Part shown: positions 27,226-36,156 of the stretch, piece by piece | How the letters are laid out: each line of letters begins with the position of its first letter | How positions within the stretch are numbered: the first letter of the stretch is position 1 | Assembly: GCA_021325385.1 (NCBI GenBank) | Contig: JAJPHH010000043.1 | Coordinates: forward strand, 1-64,000 | Reading direction: 5' to 3' | DNA length: 64,000 nt | DNA from: Alphaproteobacteria bacterium | GTDB lineage: Bacteria > Pseudomonadota > Alphaproteobacteria > Rhizobiales > Beijerinckiaceae | Notes under the pieces: model-generated | Database searches by the model: none | What the model was told of the DNA's origin: nothing | The model's input: the letters and a program-made list of their open reading frames with translations, nothing else | Translations under genes and position numbers: made by a program

Positions 27226-28410
27226 TCAAGGGACCGGGAAGAGAAGATCGCCAGTCTTGGCGGATTTCGGCCAGACGACGACGGTCTTGCCGCCTTGCCA
27301 TTGCAGCGAGACGACCGGCAGCTTGGCGGTATGGTTCTCGTCGAACTTCACCGGCCCGACGACGTAAGTCTTGTCGGTCTTGGCGAGCGCCGCGTTGATC
27401 TTTTCAGGATCGGTCGAGCCCGCCGCCGCGATCCCGTCGAGCAGGACTTGGGCGGCGGCGTAGGAATCGGCGATGTGCTGGCTGCTCGAAAGCTTCGTCT
27501 CGCTTTCGAAGGCTTTGGCGAGATCGGCCGCGCCGGGATACGGGAAGGACGGGTCCCAATAACCGCCGACCAGGACTCCATCGGCGAGCTTGCCGAGCGC
27601 CTCGGCGAACTGCACCGGCTCCGCGCCCTTTTCGATGTTCAGGACTTTCGGCGTATAGCCGGAAGCCGCCATTTGCTTGCGGATCGCGACCGCCTGCGGC
27701 GTAATCGCGTCGACCAGCACGACCTCGGCTTCTTTGCTCTTGGCTTCGCCGATGATCGAGGTGAATTGCGTATTGTCGACCGGGAATTCGGCGTTCTGGA
27801 CGACCTCGTAGCCGAATTGCTTGGCGACATTCGGCCAGATCTGGCCGCCGACGACTTGGCCGTCCGGTCCATTGTCATGCCAAAGCGCTATTTTCATATT
27901 GGTCTTCGCGCCGAGATCGGCGACCGCCTTGAGCTCCACCGAAGCCAGGTCGGGCTCGTCGAAGAAAATGTCCCAGACCCATTTCCATTTGCGGACCGAT
28001 TTGAACGCTTCGAGCGGGTCGCAGCCGGTGACGAGCGGCTTCTTGGCGCGCTCGGCGACGAGCGCGCCGGCATTGACCAGAGCCGGTGTGCAGGAGCCGA
28101 GCATGGCGACGACGTGATCACGCGAAATCAGCGTCTCGGTATTGGCGGCGGTGGCGTTCGGATCGGTCTTGTCGTCGCGGATGATGAGCTTCACCATTTC
28201 CTTCTTGCCGCCGACCGAAATGCCCCCCGCCTTGTTCACCTCGTCGACGGCGCGCTTGTAGCCCCATTGCTGGAAACTGCCGAAGCCGGCGAGAGGGCCT
28301 GAAAGCGGCAGCGAGGCGCCGATGACGATCTCATCGGCATGGGCTTGGCTCAGACCGAAAGAAGCGGCCGCAATCGCCGCGGCGAGGCAGGTCTTGGTCG
28401 GATGTCTCAT
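27226..28410 (-). CDS. ABC transporter substrate-binding protein (LivK-like)
   Basis: A 394-residue periplasmic binding protein of the leucine-binding (type I) family. The signal peptide covers the first 25 residues, ending LSQAHA. The mature start DEIVIGASLPLSGPLAGFGS is typical. YKRAVDEVNKAGGI and the hinge regions follow the family. Homologues of this branch bind aromatic acids, amides or urea as well as amino acids; the ligand is not predictable. It sits between the DAPG-hydrolase-like gene and the permeases. Confidence 0.92.
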   Translation of the reverse strand: MRHPTKTCLAAAIAAASFGLSQAHADEIVIGASLPLSGPLAGFGSFQQWGYKRAVDEVNKAGGISVGGKKEMVKLIIRDDKTDPNATAANTETLISRDHVVAMLGSCTPALVNAGALVAERAKKPLVTGCDPLEAFKSVRKWKWVWDIFFDEPDLASVELKAVADLGAKTNMKIALWHDNGPDGQVVGGQIWPNVAKQFGYEVVQNAEFPVDNTQFTSIIGEAKSKEAEVVLVDAITPQAVAIRKQMAASGYTPKVLNIEKGAEPVQFAEALGKLADGVLVGGYWDPSFPYPGAADLAKAFESETKLSSSQHIADSYAAAQVLLDGIAAAGSTDPEKINAALAKTDKTYVVGPVKFDENHTAKLPVVSLQWQGGKTVVVWPKSAKTGDLLFPVP

Positions 28411-28444
28411 TGGGCTCCTCCACTATCTTTTCTTTGCTTCTGGC

Positions 28445-29113
28445 TCAGAACGTGTTGTCGAGCGTAACGCGGCGATAAAGCGTCGGCAGAATCTCGGCGA
28501 GATAGCCCATCTCTTCGACGCAATGCTGATGCAGCCGACGCGAGAATTCCCGATCGAGATTCTCTTTGCGCATCTGCCTGACCTGCGTCTCGGGAAGCGT
28601 GATTGTCGGATCGCGATGAGCGATCATGCCGAGCCAGAAGCGGGACCGCATCTCGCAGCCGTAATCGGTGTCGCGGACATAATGGCACATCCGGCCGGTA
28701 TGGATCGGCGCCTCGAGGAGACCGGGCCGGGCGCAAACCGCGATCGCGCCGGAGGCCTTGTATTTAGCCATATCGAAGGTTTCGGCCGGGTCGTGGAAGT
28801 CGATGCGCAGCTTGAACAGCGGGCCATCCTTGCCGGCCAGATATTCATGCACCAGATGCGAGGCGCCGATATACTTGCCGTCCTTGCGGTTTTCCCAGCC
28901 GCTATAGACATGATCGGTCGGATGCCACAGACGGTACCATTCGATGTCGCCGAGCCAGGAGAACCACCAATCGACCATTTTGGCGCGGCAGCCGGGCATG
29001 CGGGTAAGGCCGGCGACGACCCATTTGCCGTCCTCGATCTCCTGATAGCCCGATTCGAACGGGAGGTAGCCCGGCTTCAACAGATCGTTCGCCTCTTCAA
29101 ATCTCATCGTCAC
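28445..29113 (-). CDS. DAPG hydrolase (PhlG)/phloretin hydrolase family protein
   Basis: A 222-residue protein resembling the PhlG family of zinc enzymes that cut a C-C bond between an acyl group and an aromatic ring or 1,3-diketone. Family-like elements are LWHPTDHVYSGWEN, HLVHEYLAG, RDTDYGCEMRSRFWLG and, near the end, LHQHCVEEMGYLAEILPTLY. The His and Glu in HPxDH, HEY and HxxCxEEM are the likely metal ligands. Known members (about 290 residues) are longer; this one lacks part of the N-terminus. It lies 9 bases after the BKACE gene stop. The substrate is unknown; the assignment is by motif memory, not by search. Confidence 0.68.
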   Translation of the reverse strand: MTMRFEEANDLLKPGYLPFESGYQEIEDGKWVVAGLTRMPGCRAKMVDWWFSWLGDIEWYRLWHPTDHVYSGWENRKDGKYIGASHLVHEYLAGKDGPLFKLRIDFHDPAETFDMAKYKASGAIAVCARPGLLEAPIHTGRMCHYVRDTDYGCEMRSRFWLGMIAHRDPTITLPETQVRQMRKENLDREFSRRLHQHCVEEMGYLAEILPTLYRRVTLDNTF

Positions 29114-29122
29114 CTCCCGCCT

Positions 29123-30064
29123 TCAGAAGCCGACCTTGTCGCCGCCCTTGAGAGCGAGCATCTCGCGAGCCTCGGCCGGCGTTGCGATCGCATATCCCAG
29201 CTCTTCGAGGATGCGGCGCATCTTGGCGACCTGCTCGGCATTGGAGGAGGCCAGCTTGCCGCGGCCGATATAGAGCGAATCTTCGAGGCCGACGCGGACG
29301 CTGCCGCCCATCATCGCAGCCTGGGTCGCGAAGGGAATCTGGGCGCGGCCGGCGGCGAGCACGGACCAGCGATAATCATCGCCGAACAGGCGATCGGCGG
29401 TTTCTTTCATGAAGACGAGATTGCGCATCTCCGCGCCGACGCCGCCGAGAATGCCGAAGATGAGCTGCACGAAGAAAGGCGGCCTGACGAGCTTGCGATC
29501 GACGAAATGCGCCAAATTGTAGAGATGGCCGACATCGTAGCATTCGTGCTCGAAGCGCACGCCGTGGCCGTCGCCGAGCGTTTTCAAGATGCGCTCGATG
29601 TCGCGGAACGTGTTACGGAAGATGAAATCGTCCGTGCCGCGAAGGTACGGCTCCTCCCAGTCGTATTTCCAGGCGCTGTAGCGATCGGCGAGAGGATAGA
29701 TGCCGAAATTCATCGAGCCCATATTGAGCGAGCACATTTCCGGCTTGGCGAAGAGAGGCGCCGCCAAACGCTGCTCGACGGTCATGTTCAGCCCGCCGCC
29801 GGTCGTCACGTTGATGACCGCGTCGGTCGCTTGCTTGATGCGCAGGAGAAACTGCATGAAAACCGCGGGGTCGGGCGTCGGGCGTCCGTTTTCGGGATCG
29901 CGAGCGTGCAGATGCAGAATCGCGGCGCCCGCCTCGGCCGCTTCGATCGCCTGCGCGGCGATATCGTCCGGCCTAAACGGCAACGCGTCGGACATTGTCG
30001 GCGTATGAATGCCGCCGGTAATGGCGCAGGTGACGATGACCTTGCCCGAATTCGCCTTCGTCAC
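29123..30064 (-). CDS. Beta-keto acid cleavage enzyme (BKACE, DUF849)
   Basis: A 313-residue TIM-barrel enzyme. The family converts a beta-keto acid plus acetyl-CoA to acetoacetate and a new acyl-CoA, with a Zn2+ held by two His and a Glu. Visible family marks are VIVTCAITGGIHTPTMS, AEAGAAILHLHARDPENGRPT (Zn-binding HxH), NVTTGGG and GSMNFG. It starts 4 bases before the end of spacing from the 3-hydroxyacyl-CoA dehydrogenase gene, which would supply the keto group. The substrate class depends on pocket residues that I cannot classify here. Confidence 0.9.
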   Translation of the reverse strand: MTKANSGKVIVTCAITGGIHTPTMSDALPFRPDDIAAQAIEAAEAGAAILHLHARDPENGRPTPDPAVFMQFLLRIKQATDAVINVTTGGGLNMTVEQRLAAPLFAKPEMCSLNMGSMNFGIYPLADRYSAWKYDWEEPYLRGTDDFIFRNTFRDIERILKTLGDGHGVRFEHECYDVGHLYNLAHFVDRKLVRPPFFVQLIFGILGGVGAEMRNLVFMKETADRLFGDDYRWSVLAAGRAQIPFATQAAMMGGSVRVGLEDSLYIGRGKLASSNAEQVAKMRRILEELGYAIATPAEAREMLALKGGDKVGF

Positions 30065-30068
30065 GGCG

Positions 30069-30989
30069 CTACTCCCTTGCCGGCGCGCCGAAGCTCGCCT
30101 TGAGGTGTTCGGTCAGTTTGGTCCGAACCGCCGCTTGCGCGTCGAGCGGCCAATCGCGGAAGCCGCCCTTGCTCTTGAAGCCAAGCCGTCCCTCCTCGAT
30201 CAGCTTGACGAGGTAGGGCGAAGGCGCAACGGCTCGATCGAGCGCGGGAAAGACAAAAGTATGGATCGAGCGCGTCAGGTCGAGGCCGACAAGATCCGCG
30301 TTTTCGAGCGGCCCGAGCACGGCGAGGCGAGCGCCGAAACTCAGTTTGACGACGTCGTCGACCGTTTTGGCGTCGCAAACCCCTTCCGCGACCAGCGCGA
30401 TCGCCTCGCGCCAGAGAGCGTGCTGCAGGCGGTTGCCAATAAAGCCGGGCGCGTCTTTTTTGACCTCGACCGGCGACTTGCCGAGGCTTTTGAGCAGCGC
30501 CATCGCGGCCGCGACGGACGAGTCCGACGTCTCGGCGGTCCGAATGACCTCGACCAACGGCACGAGGTAGGGCGGGTTCCACCAGTGCGTACCAAGCGCG
30601 CGGTCCTTGTGCTCCACGCGCGCCGTGATCTTGCTGATCGGGATGACGGAGGTATTTGAGGCGAGAATCGCTTGACGCGGCGCGGCCTGCTCGACCTCGG
30701 CGAAGATTTTCTGCTTCAGCTCCAGGTCTTCGGGCGCAGCTTCGATCACCCAGTCGGCGTCTGTCACACAGGCGGCGAGCGAGTCGGCGATTTCGATCTG
30801 CGCCAGCGCCGCGCGATCGCCGCCGAGTTCGTCAAGATTGGCGGCGATGCGCGAGACGATTTGGCTGCGCGCTTCGGCGTGAGGATCCGTGATCCGAACG
30901 GCATGGCCCGCGCATGCGAAGACCTGCGCGATGCCCCGTCCCATCAGGCCGCCGCCCACGATCGCGATGCGCTGCGACATCTGTGTCAT
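30069..30989 (-). CDS. 3-hydroxyacyl-CoA dehydrogenase family protein (NAD-dependent)
   Basis: The product is 306 residues from the ATG at 30989, which overlaps the SDR gene stop; MSQ three codons later is an alternative. The Rossmann motif is AIVGGGLMGRGIAQVFACAG. The catalytic His is in GTHWWNPPYLVPLVEVI, with the NTSVIPIS loop before it and FIGNRLQHALWREAI starting the C-terminal helical domain. The family includes 3-hydroxybutyryl-CoA and L-carnitine dehydrogenases; with BKACE downstream, oxidation of a free 3-hydroxy acid to the BKACE substrate is plausible. Confidence 0.88.
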   Translation of the reverse strand: MTQMSQRIAIVGGGLMGRGIAQVFACAGHAVRITDPHAEARSQIVSRIAANLDELGGDRAALAQIEIADSLAACVTDADWVIEAAPEDLELKQKIFAEVEQAAPRQAILASNTSVIPISKITARVEHKDRALGTHWWNPPYLVPLVEVIRTAETSDSSVAAAMALLKSLGKSPVEVKKDAPGFIGNRLQHALWREAIALVAEGVCDAKTVDDVVKLSFGARLAVLGPLENADLVGLDLTRSIHTFVFPALDRAVAPSPYLVKLIEEGRLGFKSKGGFRDWPLDAQAAVRTKLTEHLKASFGAPARE

Positions 30990-31786
30990 CCCGCGGTGTA
31001 GCCGCCGTCGGCGTAGAGGATGTGGCCGGTGTAGAAATCGGAGGCCTTTGAAGCGAGGAAGAGGAGCGGCCCGGCGAGATCGCTCGGTTCGCCCAGACGG
31101 CCCTTCGGCACGCGCGCGAGGAAAGCCGCTCGCGTCGTCTTCGCCCGCTCGTCGTCGCCGAACATCCACTCGGTGAGCGGAGAGCGAAAGACGGTCGGCG
31201 CGATCGCATTGACAGTGATCCCCGTCGCGCCCCATTCGCAGCCGAGCGCGCGGGTAATGCCGTCGACCGCCGATTTCGAGGCGCAATAGGCGCTGTACCC
31301 TGCCGGATGGCCCAGCAAACCGCGGGCGGAGGACATCAGAACGATCTTGCCGCCCTCGCCCTGCGACAGCATCTGTCGGCCGGCGGCGCGGGCGATGAGC
31401 CAGCTCTGCGTGACATTGGCGTCCATCACGTCGAGGAAGCGTTCGGGGGTCATGTCGACGATCTTGGAAACGTCATTCTTGCCTGAGGCGACGACGAGGA
31501 TGTCGACCCGGCCGAAACGCGAGATTGCGGCGGCGACGATCTTGTCACAAGCCGCTTCGCTCGACGGACGGGCGGCGACCTCCTCGGCCTCCGCGCCGCG
31601 ACGGCGGCATTCCGCGGCGACTTCGCCGAGCTCTTTGGCCTTGCCGGCGGCGAGGACGAGTTTGGCGCCGGCCGAAGCGAGCGTCTCCGCGGCGATCGCG
31701 CCGAACGCGCCTGAAGCGCCGGTGACGATTGCCACTTTTCCCGTGACGGAGAAGAGCGCGCGCGGATCTTTCGGAGCTTCCGTCAT
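30986..31786 (-). CDS. Short-chain dehydrogenase/reductase
   Basis: A 266-residue classical SDR. The cofactor motif is VTGASGAFGAIAAETLASAG (TGxxxGxG), and the catalytic Ser-Tyr-Lys are in LMSSARGLLGHPAGYSAYCASKSAVD. The Asn of the NNAG motif region is replaced by VVASGKNDVS. It overlaps its neighbours on both sides by 4 bases. It probably oxidises or reduces a hydroxyl/keto intermediate of the pathway. Confidence 0.9.
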   Translation of the reverse strand: MTEAPKDPRALFSVTGKVAIVTGASGAFGAIAAETLASAGAKLVLAAGKAKELGEVAAECRRRGAEAEEVAARPSSEAACDKIVAAAISRFGRVDILVVASGKNDVSKIVDMTPERFLDVMDANVTQSWLIARAAGRQMLSQGEGGKIVLMSSARGLLGHPAGYSAYCASKSAVDGITRALGCEWGATGITVNAIAPTVFRSPLTEWMFGDDERAKTTRAAFLARVPKGRLGEPSDLAGPLLFLASKASDFYTGHILYADGGYTAG

Positions 31787-32130
31787 GTCGATTTCGGGGG
31801 ATAGGGAATGACGACGATCATTTTGCAGACGTCGTTTTCGCGATTGACGATCTCGCGCACTTCATTCGGCGCGATGGTGCAGGAATCCATGGGGCCGAGG
31901 ACCGTCTCGTTGCTGTCGACGATCACGGTCATGCGCCCGCTCAGCACGACATAGACTTTCTCGAACGGCGTCGAGTCAGGACCCGCGCCGCCGCCCGGCA
32001 GGAATTGCGAGTAGCCGACCCATTGGTTGGTCGGACCGCCCGGTTCGAAACCCTGAAGCCTGAGGCCCACGACGCCGCGATGGTTCGGCGCTTCATAGGG
32101 CTTGGCCTCGGCGAAACGTTTGACGAGCAT
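31783..32130 (-). CDS. Cupin-domain protein
   Basis: The product is 115 residues from the ATG at 32130 (MLVKRFAEAKPYEAPNHRGV). One cupin fold is evident: SQFLPGGGAGPDSTPFEKVYVVLSGRMTVIVD followed by GPMDSCTIAPNEVREIVN. The usual first-motif His residues (HxH) are replaced by D and S, so metal binding would differ from canonical cupins. It overlaps the SDR start by 4 bases and follows the cyclase gene by 19 bases. It may be an isomerase, a dioxygenase-like enzyme or a sensor. Confidence 0.8.
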   Translation of the reverse strand: MLVKRFAEAKPYEAPNHRGVVGLRLQGFEPGGPTNQWVGYSQFLPGGGAGPDSTPFEKVYVVLSGRMTVIVDSNETVLGPMDSCTIAPNEVREIVNRENDVCKMIVVIPYPPKST

Positions 32131-32149
32131 GACCCTTCGCCTCGCGAAA

Positions 32150-32992
32150 CTAGAACGCTTCGCCTTTTTCAATGCGATAGTTCTGGCCTCTGTCGATGAT
32201 CGCGACGAGGCGGATGATGCAGCCGTCGCCGCGGTCCCAGTTCCAGGGAAAGAAGGCGAAAGTGACTCGTTTTCCCGTCACCGCGTCGAGATCGCCGCCG
32301 ACATTTTCGATGCCGAGAATGCCGTTCTTGAACAGGATGCGATGGACAGGCTCCCATTCGGGAAAGTCCTGCCTCCAATCGCGGCCGCCGGACCATTGCT
32401 TGTACTCCTCCGCGAGATGCGGATGAAGCGGACCGTTGCGATGCGGGCCGATGGCGGTGGCCAACGGGTGGTCGTTGGCCTGGGTGTCGTGCCCGACGAC
32501 CTTCACCTTCTTCTCGACGAACCACTTTCCCGCGGACGGAACGAATCCGGGGCATTTGCAAAAGTATTCCTCGCTGTCGCGATATTTGTGATGCCAGCCC
32601 GTATTGACGATCACGACGTCGCCCGGCCGAACCGCTTCGCCGGCGGCTTTCTCGAGATCGTCGTAGGTGATCGGCTCCCACATCTTCTTCGGGATCGAGA
32701 CGACGATTCCGGCGCCGAAGAAGTGCGGCAGCGGCACTTCGTCGATGAAGGGCGTGTCTTCGACGACATGGGCGGGCGCGTCGATATGGGTCGTGTTGTG
32801 CATGCTCGTCGTGATGCGTTGGGAGAGCACGCCGGACTTCGCCATGTAGTGGAGGCGTTCGATCTTGACGTCTTCGAAATACGGCCAGTTGGGCGACTGG
32901 AAGCCGAAGCGGTGCGAGAGGTTGTAGAATTCCAGGCCCATCGCGTTGTCGAGATTGCTCTGGAATTCGATGCCGCGAATGCTGACCGACAT
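32150..32992 (-). CDS. Cyclase-family metal-dependent hydrolase (kynurenine formamidase-like fold)
   Basis: A 280-residue protein of the cyclase/formamidase superfamily. The metal site motif HxGTHxDxPxH appears as MHNTTHIDAPAHVV around residues 63-76, with DVVIVNTGWHHKY later. Members hydrolyse amides, esters or lactones, or act as isatin hydrolases; the substrate is unknown. It is first in the ten-gene operon and divergent from the IclR regulator. Two copies of CTTGCGTTTCCT lie in its leader near 33005-33030. Confidence 0.87.
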   Translation of the reverse strand: MSVSIRGIEFQSNLDNAMGLEFYNLSHRFGFQSPNWPYFEDVKIERLHYMAKSGVLSQRITTSMHNTTHIDAPAHVVEDTPFIDEVPLPHFFGAGIVVSIPKKMWEPITYDDLEKAAGEAVRPGDVVIVNTGWHHKYRDSEEYFCKCPGFVPSAGKWFVEKKVKVVGHDTQANDHPLATAIGPHRNGPLHPHLAEEYKQWSGGRDWRQDFPEWEPVHRILFKNGILGIENVGGDLDAVTGKRVTFAFFPWNWDRGDGCIIRLVAIIDRGQNYRIEKGEAF

Positions 32993-33057
32993 GCCGCCTC
33001 CTGGCTTGCGTTTCCTGGCCTTGCGTTTCCTCGCCGGCGCTCCGCCGGCTTGGTTAT

Positions 33058-33092
33058 TGTATCGTTATCTAATGCATGTGTATCATGATGCA
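33058..33092. promoter_or_regulatory. Candidate IclR operator between the catabolic operon and its regulator
   Basis: Within the 178-base divergent gap is an AT-richer patch. TGCAT at 33073-33077 and ATGCA at 33088-33092 form an inverted repeat with a 10-base spacer. TGTATC at 33058-33063 and 33079-33084 is a direct repeat 21 bases apart, two turns of the helix. This is where an IclR dimer or tetramer would be expected to bind. Assignment is by pattern and position only. Confidence 0.45.
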
Positions 33093-33170
33093 GTCAAGAC
33101 CGCTCGGACGATTTTGTTTGGACCCGCCGGCGGAGTAAGGCGGTCGAAGCGCTTGCCTTAGGAGGACGAT

Positions 33171-33944
33171 TTGGACGCGTCGATTGCCGAAGACGAGGAG
33201 CGGGGCGGGCTGGGGGTGCAGGTGATCGCGCGCACGGCGCGGGTGCTGCGCGCGCTCGAGGGCAAGCCGGAGGGCTTGAGTCTCGGGCAGATCGCGAAAG
33301 AGGTCGGTTTGGCCCGCTCCACGGTCCAGCGGATCGTCGCGGCTCTGGCGAGCGAGGACTTCGTGGTCGAGGCCCAGCCGGGACGCGGCGTGCGGATTGG
33401 CCCTGGCCTGGCTCGCATCGCCGCTTCGATCAGTTCCGACTTCACGCCGCTCCTTCATCCACACCTGGTGACCCTTTGCGAGGAGGTCGGCGAAACAGTC
33501 GACCTTTCGATTCTGTCGGGCGGGTCCGCGGTGTTCGTCGATCAAATTCCGGGCCGTCAGCGCCTCGTCGCTTTGTCCGGCATCGGCGAGCGCTTCCCTT
33601 TGCATTGCACGGCAAACGGCAAGGCGATGCTTGCCTGTTTCGCGAAAGAGGATGCGGCGACGCTCATCGACAAGAGCGTTGCCGAGCATCCGAGCCATCC
33701 GCTCGCCGACCGCGCCAGGCTGCTCAAAGAATTGGAGGCGGCGCGCCGAAAGCACCTCGCCTTCGACCTCGCCGAACATGGAGTCGGCATTTGCGCGGTC
33801 GGGATCGCGGTTCTGGACGCTTTCGGCCGGCCGGTGGCGATTTCAATCCCGGCGCCGACGCATCGATTTGCCGAAAAGCGGCAAGCGCTCGTTGACGCTT
33901 TGCTCGTCTTTCGGGAAAAGCTGCGCGCGATAGTTGGGCGGTAG
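33171..33944 (+). CDS. IclR-family transcriptional regulator
   Basis: A 257-residue regulator. The start is a TTG at 33171, decided by an AGGAGG ribosome site about 6 bases before it. The winged helix spans about residues 15-75 (VIARTARVLRALEGKPEGLS, IAKEVGLARSTVQRIVAAL). The effector domain follows with DLSILSGGSAVFVDQIPG, PLHCTANGKAMLA and GICAVGIAVLDAFGRPVAISI. IclR proteins usually control the adjacent catabolic genes and respond to a pathway metabolite, which fits the divergent operon at 23.8-33.0 kb. Confidence 0.92.
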   Translation: MDASIAEDEERGGLGVQVIARTARVLRALEGKPEGLSLGQIAKEVGLARSTVQRIVAALASEDFVVEAQPGRGVRIGPGLARIAASISSDFTPLLHPHLVTLCEEVGETVDLSILSGGSAVFVDQIPGRQRLVALSGIGERFPLHCTANGKAMLACFAKEDAATLIDKSVAEHPSHPLADRARLLKELEAARRKHLAFDLAEHGVGICAVGIAVLDAFGRPVAISIPAPTHRFAEKRQALVDALLVFREKLRAIVGR

Positions 33945-34092
33945 ATGTGAGACGGCGGCGCGATCGCACGTTATCGGCGCAGCGGCTTAGGGGGCGATGA
34001 CGACGTTCGTAAAGCCGCCGCCATGACCGCCCTCGGTCGGCGGCCAAGAGGCCCTCGCGAACCGAGCGAGCGCCGCAGCTCCCCGTGCGGGC

Positions 34093-35742
34093 TCAAGGCG
34101 TTTTTCGTAAATACTGTTTCAATCGCGTTATATCTTGCGGCGACCAGTCGCGCACGTCCGTCACGGCGAGCCATGCGTCGACATAGTGCTCGGGCGCGAA
34201 GACGTGGCCATAGCCGATCGGCGCCGTGGTCGCCATCATCATGTCGAGCCCGAGTTGAAGGAAGGTCACGATCGGATACCATTGGAACTCGCGCGATACG
34301 TCCGGACCGCGAGGCGGCTTCATCCAGTCCGGTTCTCGATACAAGCAGCTGTAATCAAAGAAGGTGACTGGGTCGCTGGCGTATTGGAGATAGACGATCC
34401 GCATCGGGCCCCAAACGGCGCCTGCTGCGCTGGTCAAACCATCCTGATTCATGAAACGCACGAACGATCCGTCGCGAAATCGAGGCAGCCAAGCCGGAGA
34501 GCCGGGATTGCGGCCGTTGGTCAACGTTCTCCATATCCTGCTGGCGTAAGGAGGGCCGCTCCATAGCGCGCCGTTAAAGGGATCGCCGAGCACCTCGATG
34601 AGGTCCGTCGACCGCTCGGAATTCATGGCGCCAAGGCTCAGCCCATAGAGATAGAGCTTCGGGCGGCGATCCTTAGGCAGGGTGGTCCAATAGCCGTAAA
34701 TTTCTCTGAAGAGCGCGCGAGAAGCGGCCGCGCCGTAGCTTGGTTCGGTGAGTAGGACGAGCCAGCTTGCGAGATAGGAGTATTGCATCGCGACGCTCGC
34801 TACATCGCCGTGATGCAGATATTCGATGCTGTCCATCGCCGCCGGGTCGACCCAACCGGAGCCGGTCGGCGTGATGACGATCAGCGCTGAGCGATCGAAA
34901 CCGCCGACGCGCTTCAACTCCTCCAGCGCAAGCTTGGCGCGCTGCTCCGGAGTGTCTGCTGACCGCAAGCCAACGTAGACGCGGATCGGCTCCTGCGCTT
35001 GCTTGCCAGTGAAGCTGCTGATGTCTTTGCGGGTCGGGCCGGAGGAAATGAACTCCCTGCCGGCCCGTCCGAGCTCATACCAATAGATCAAGGAAGCGCC
35101 GCTGCCGGTCTTGGCTGGGTCGGTCGGTCGGGCGACTTCCGGTTCGATCAGAGCGTCATACTCCTTATAGGACAAGTCGGCGGCGCGTAGGGCCGCGCGA
35201 ACGAGAACGCCGCTGATCGCCAACCAGAACAGCGACGCCGCTAATGTAAAGCCGATGACATTTGAAATGCGTCTCGGCGCCAATCGACCAACTTTCGCCG
35301 ATATGAATCGGAACATCTGCTGAAAGAGCCGCGCGACCGCGAGCAGGACAAGGAAGGTCGCCAGCGCGATAAGGGCCACCCTCTCGGGATGCGCCGTGTC
35401 GGCCGGCTCGAGCCGCATCAATTCGCGTATGGTGTTCTGCCATTGCGCGGCTTTCCAGAGCGATCCAATCGCGATGAATGCGCAAACGCTGGCCGCCGCG
35501 AGTTCGGCAATAAGCGGGATTCGGCCCTTTGGCTCGGGCAACTCCATGGTGGTCCAAAGCCAGCGAGCGAACGCCCCGACGCCATATCCCAGAGTGAACA
35601 GGATTCCGGAGAGCAGCCCTTGCGTCAGGAAAGTCCTCGGCAGCAATGAGGGGGTCAAGGAAGCGGCAAAGAATAACGTCCCGAGCATCAGGCCGGCGGC
35701 AGAGAGCGAACGCCACAGCCTCACGGTTGCGCCTTTGCTCAT
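34093..35742 (-). CDS. Membrane-anchored alpha/beta-hydrolase family protein
   Basis: The product is 549 residues from the ATG at 35742; a longer open frame to 35862 has no better start. The N-terminal 190 residues hold about five transmembrane helices (ASLTPSLLPRTFLTQGLLSG region first). The C-terminal half is the matching hydrolase domain: IRVYVGLRSADTPEQRAKLALEEL, the nucleophile elbow LYGLSLGAMNS, and late WYPIVTFLQLGLDMMMA. It matches the two-part alpha/beta-hydrolase family known from actinobacteria and alphaproteobacteria, function unknown, possibly acting on lipids at the membrane. Confidence 0.82.
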   Translation of the reverse strand: MSKGATVRLWRSLSAAGLMLGTLFFAASLTPSLLPRTFLTQGLLSGILFTLGYGVGAFARWLWTTMELPEPKGRIPLIAELAAASVCAFIAIGSLWKAAQWQNTIRELMRLEPADTAHPERVALIALATFLVLLAVARLFQQMFRFISAKVGRLAPRRISNVIGFTLAASLFWLAISGVLVRAALRAADLSYKEYDALIEPEVARPTDPAKTGSGASLIYWYELGRAGREFISSGPTRKDISSFTGKQAQEPIRVYVGLRSADTPEQRAKLALEELKRVGGFDRSALIVITPTGSGWVDPAAMDSIEYLHHGDVASVAMQYSYLASWLVLLTEPSYGAAASRALFREIYGYWTTLPKDRRPKLYLYGLSLGAMNSERSTDLIEVLGDPFNGALWSGPPYASRIWRTLTNGRNPGSPAWLPRFRDGSFVRFMNQDGLTSAAGAVWGPMRIVYLQYASDPVTFFDYSCLYREPDWMKPPRGPDVSREFQWYPIVTFLQLGLDMMMATTAPIGYGHVFAPEHYVDAWLAVTDVRDWSPQDITRLKQYLRKTP

Positions 35743-36156
35743 GGATAACCCTTGTAGCAATTTCGCGCTGAGCCTTGTTGAGTATAGAACGCCAGGTAGC
35801 GAAAATCTTATCATACTTCCGGGGGGCTTACGCAGGCCGATAATGTCTGACCTCATCGCCATTTTGTACTCTACTGAATCTGAAGCTGAAAAGCGCGTCG
35901 CAATGGTCCCGACTGCGCCCGTCTCATGCGCGCCTGCCGATGGGCAGTCATTCGCCGGTTAATGCCTGCGCCGGCCAGGGCGGTCGCGCAGGAGCGCGCC
36001 GAACCGCGGCTCGTATGATCGGAGCGAGCAAAGCGGGGCCTGCGAGCGCATCGTGGCCGCTTGCAGGGCGAGAAATGAGCGATCGGCCGATTGTCAGCCA
36101 TCTCGCGACCGCAATTCTCGTCCGGCGGCGTAGCCGCTCGGCGAGAATCCTGGCGG
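35743..36156. other. Intergenic region with no supported gene
   Basis: A 414-base gap between the hydrolase start and the transporter relic. A moderately AT-rich patch at 35750-35890 probably carries the hydrolase promoter. The rest holds short frames without recognisable products. Confidence 0.45.

Noticed and set aside
28322-30103. A 593-codon plus-strand open frame
   Set aside because: It is antisense to the BKACE and PhlG-like genes and spans their boundary, which a real gene would not be expected to do.
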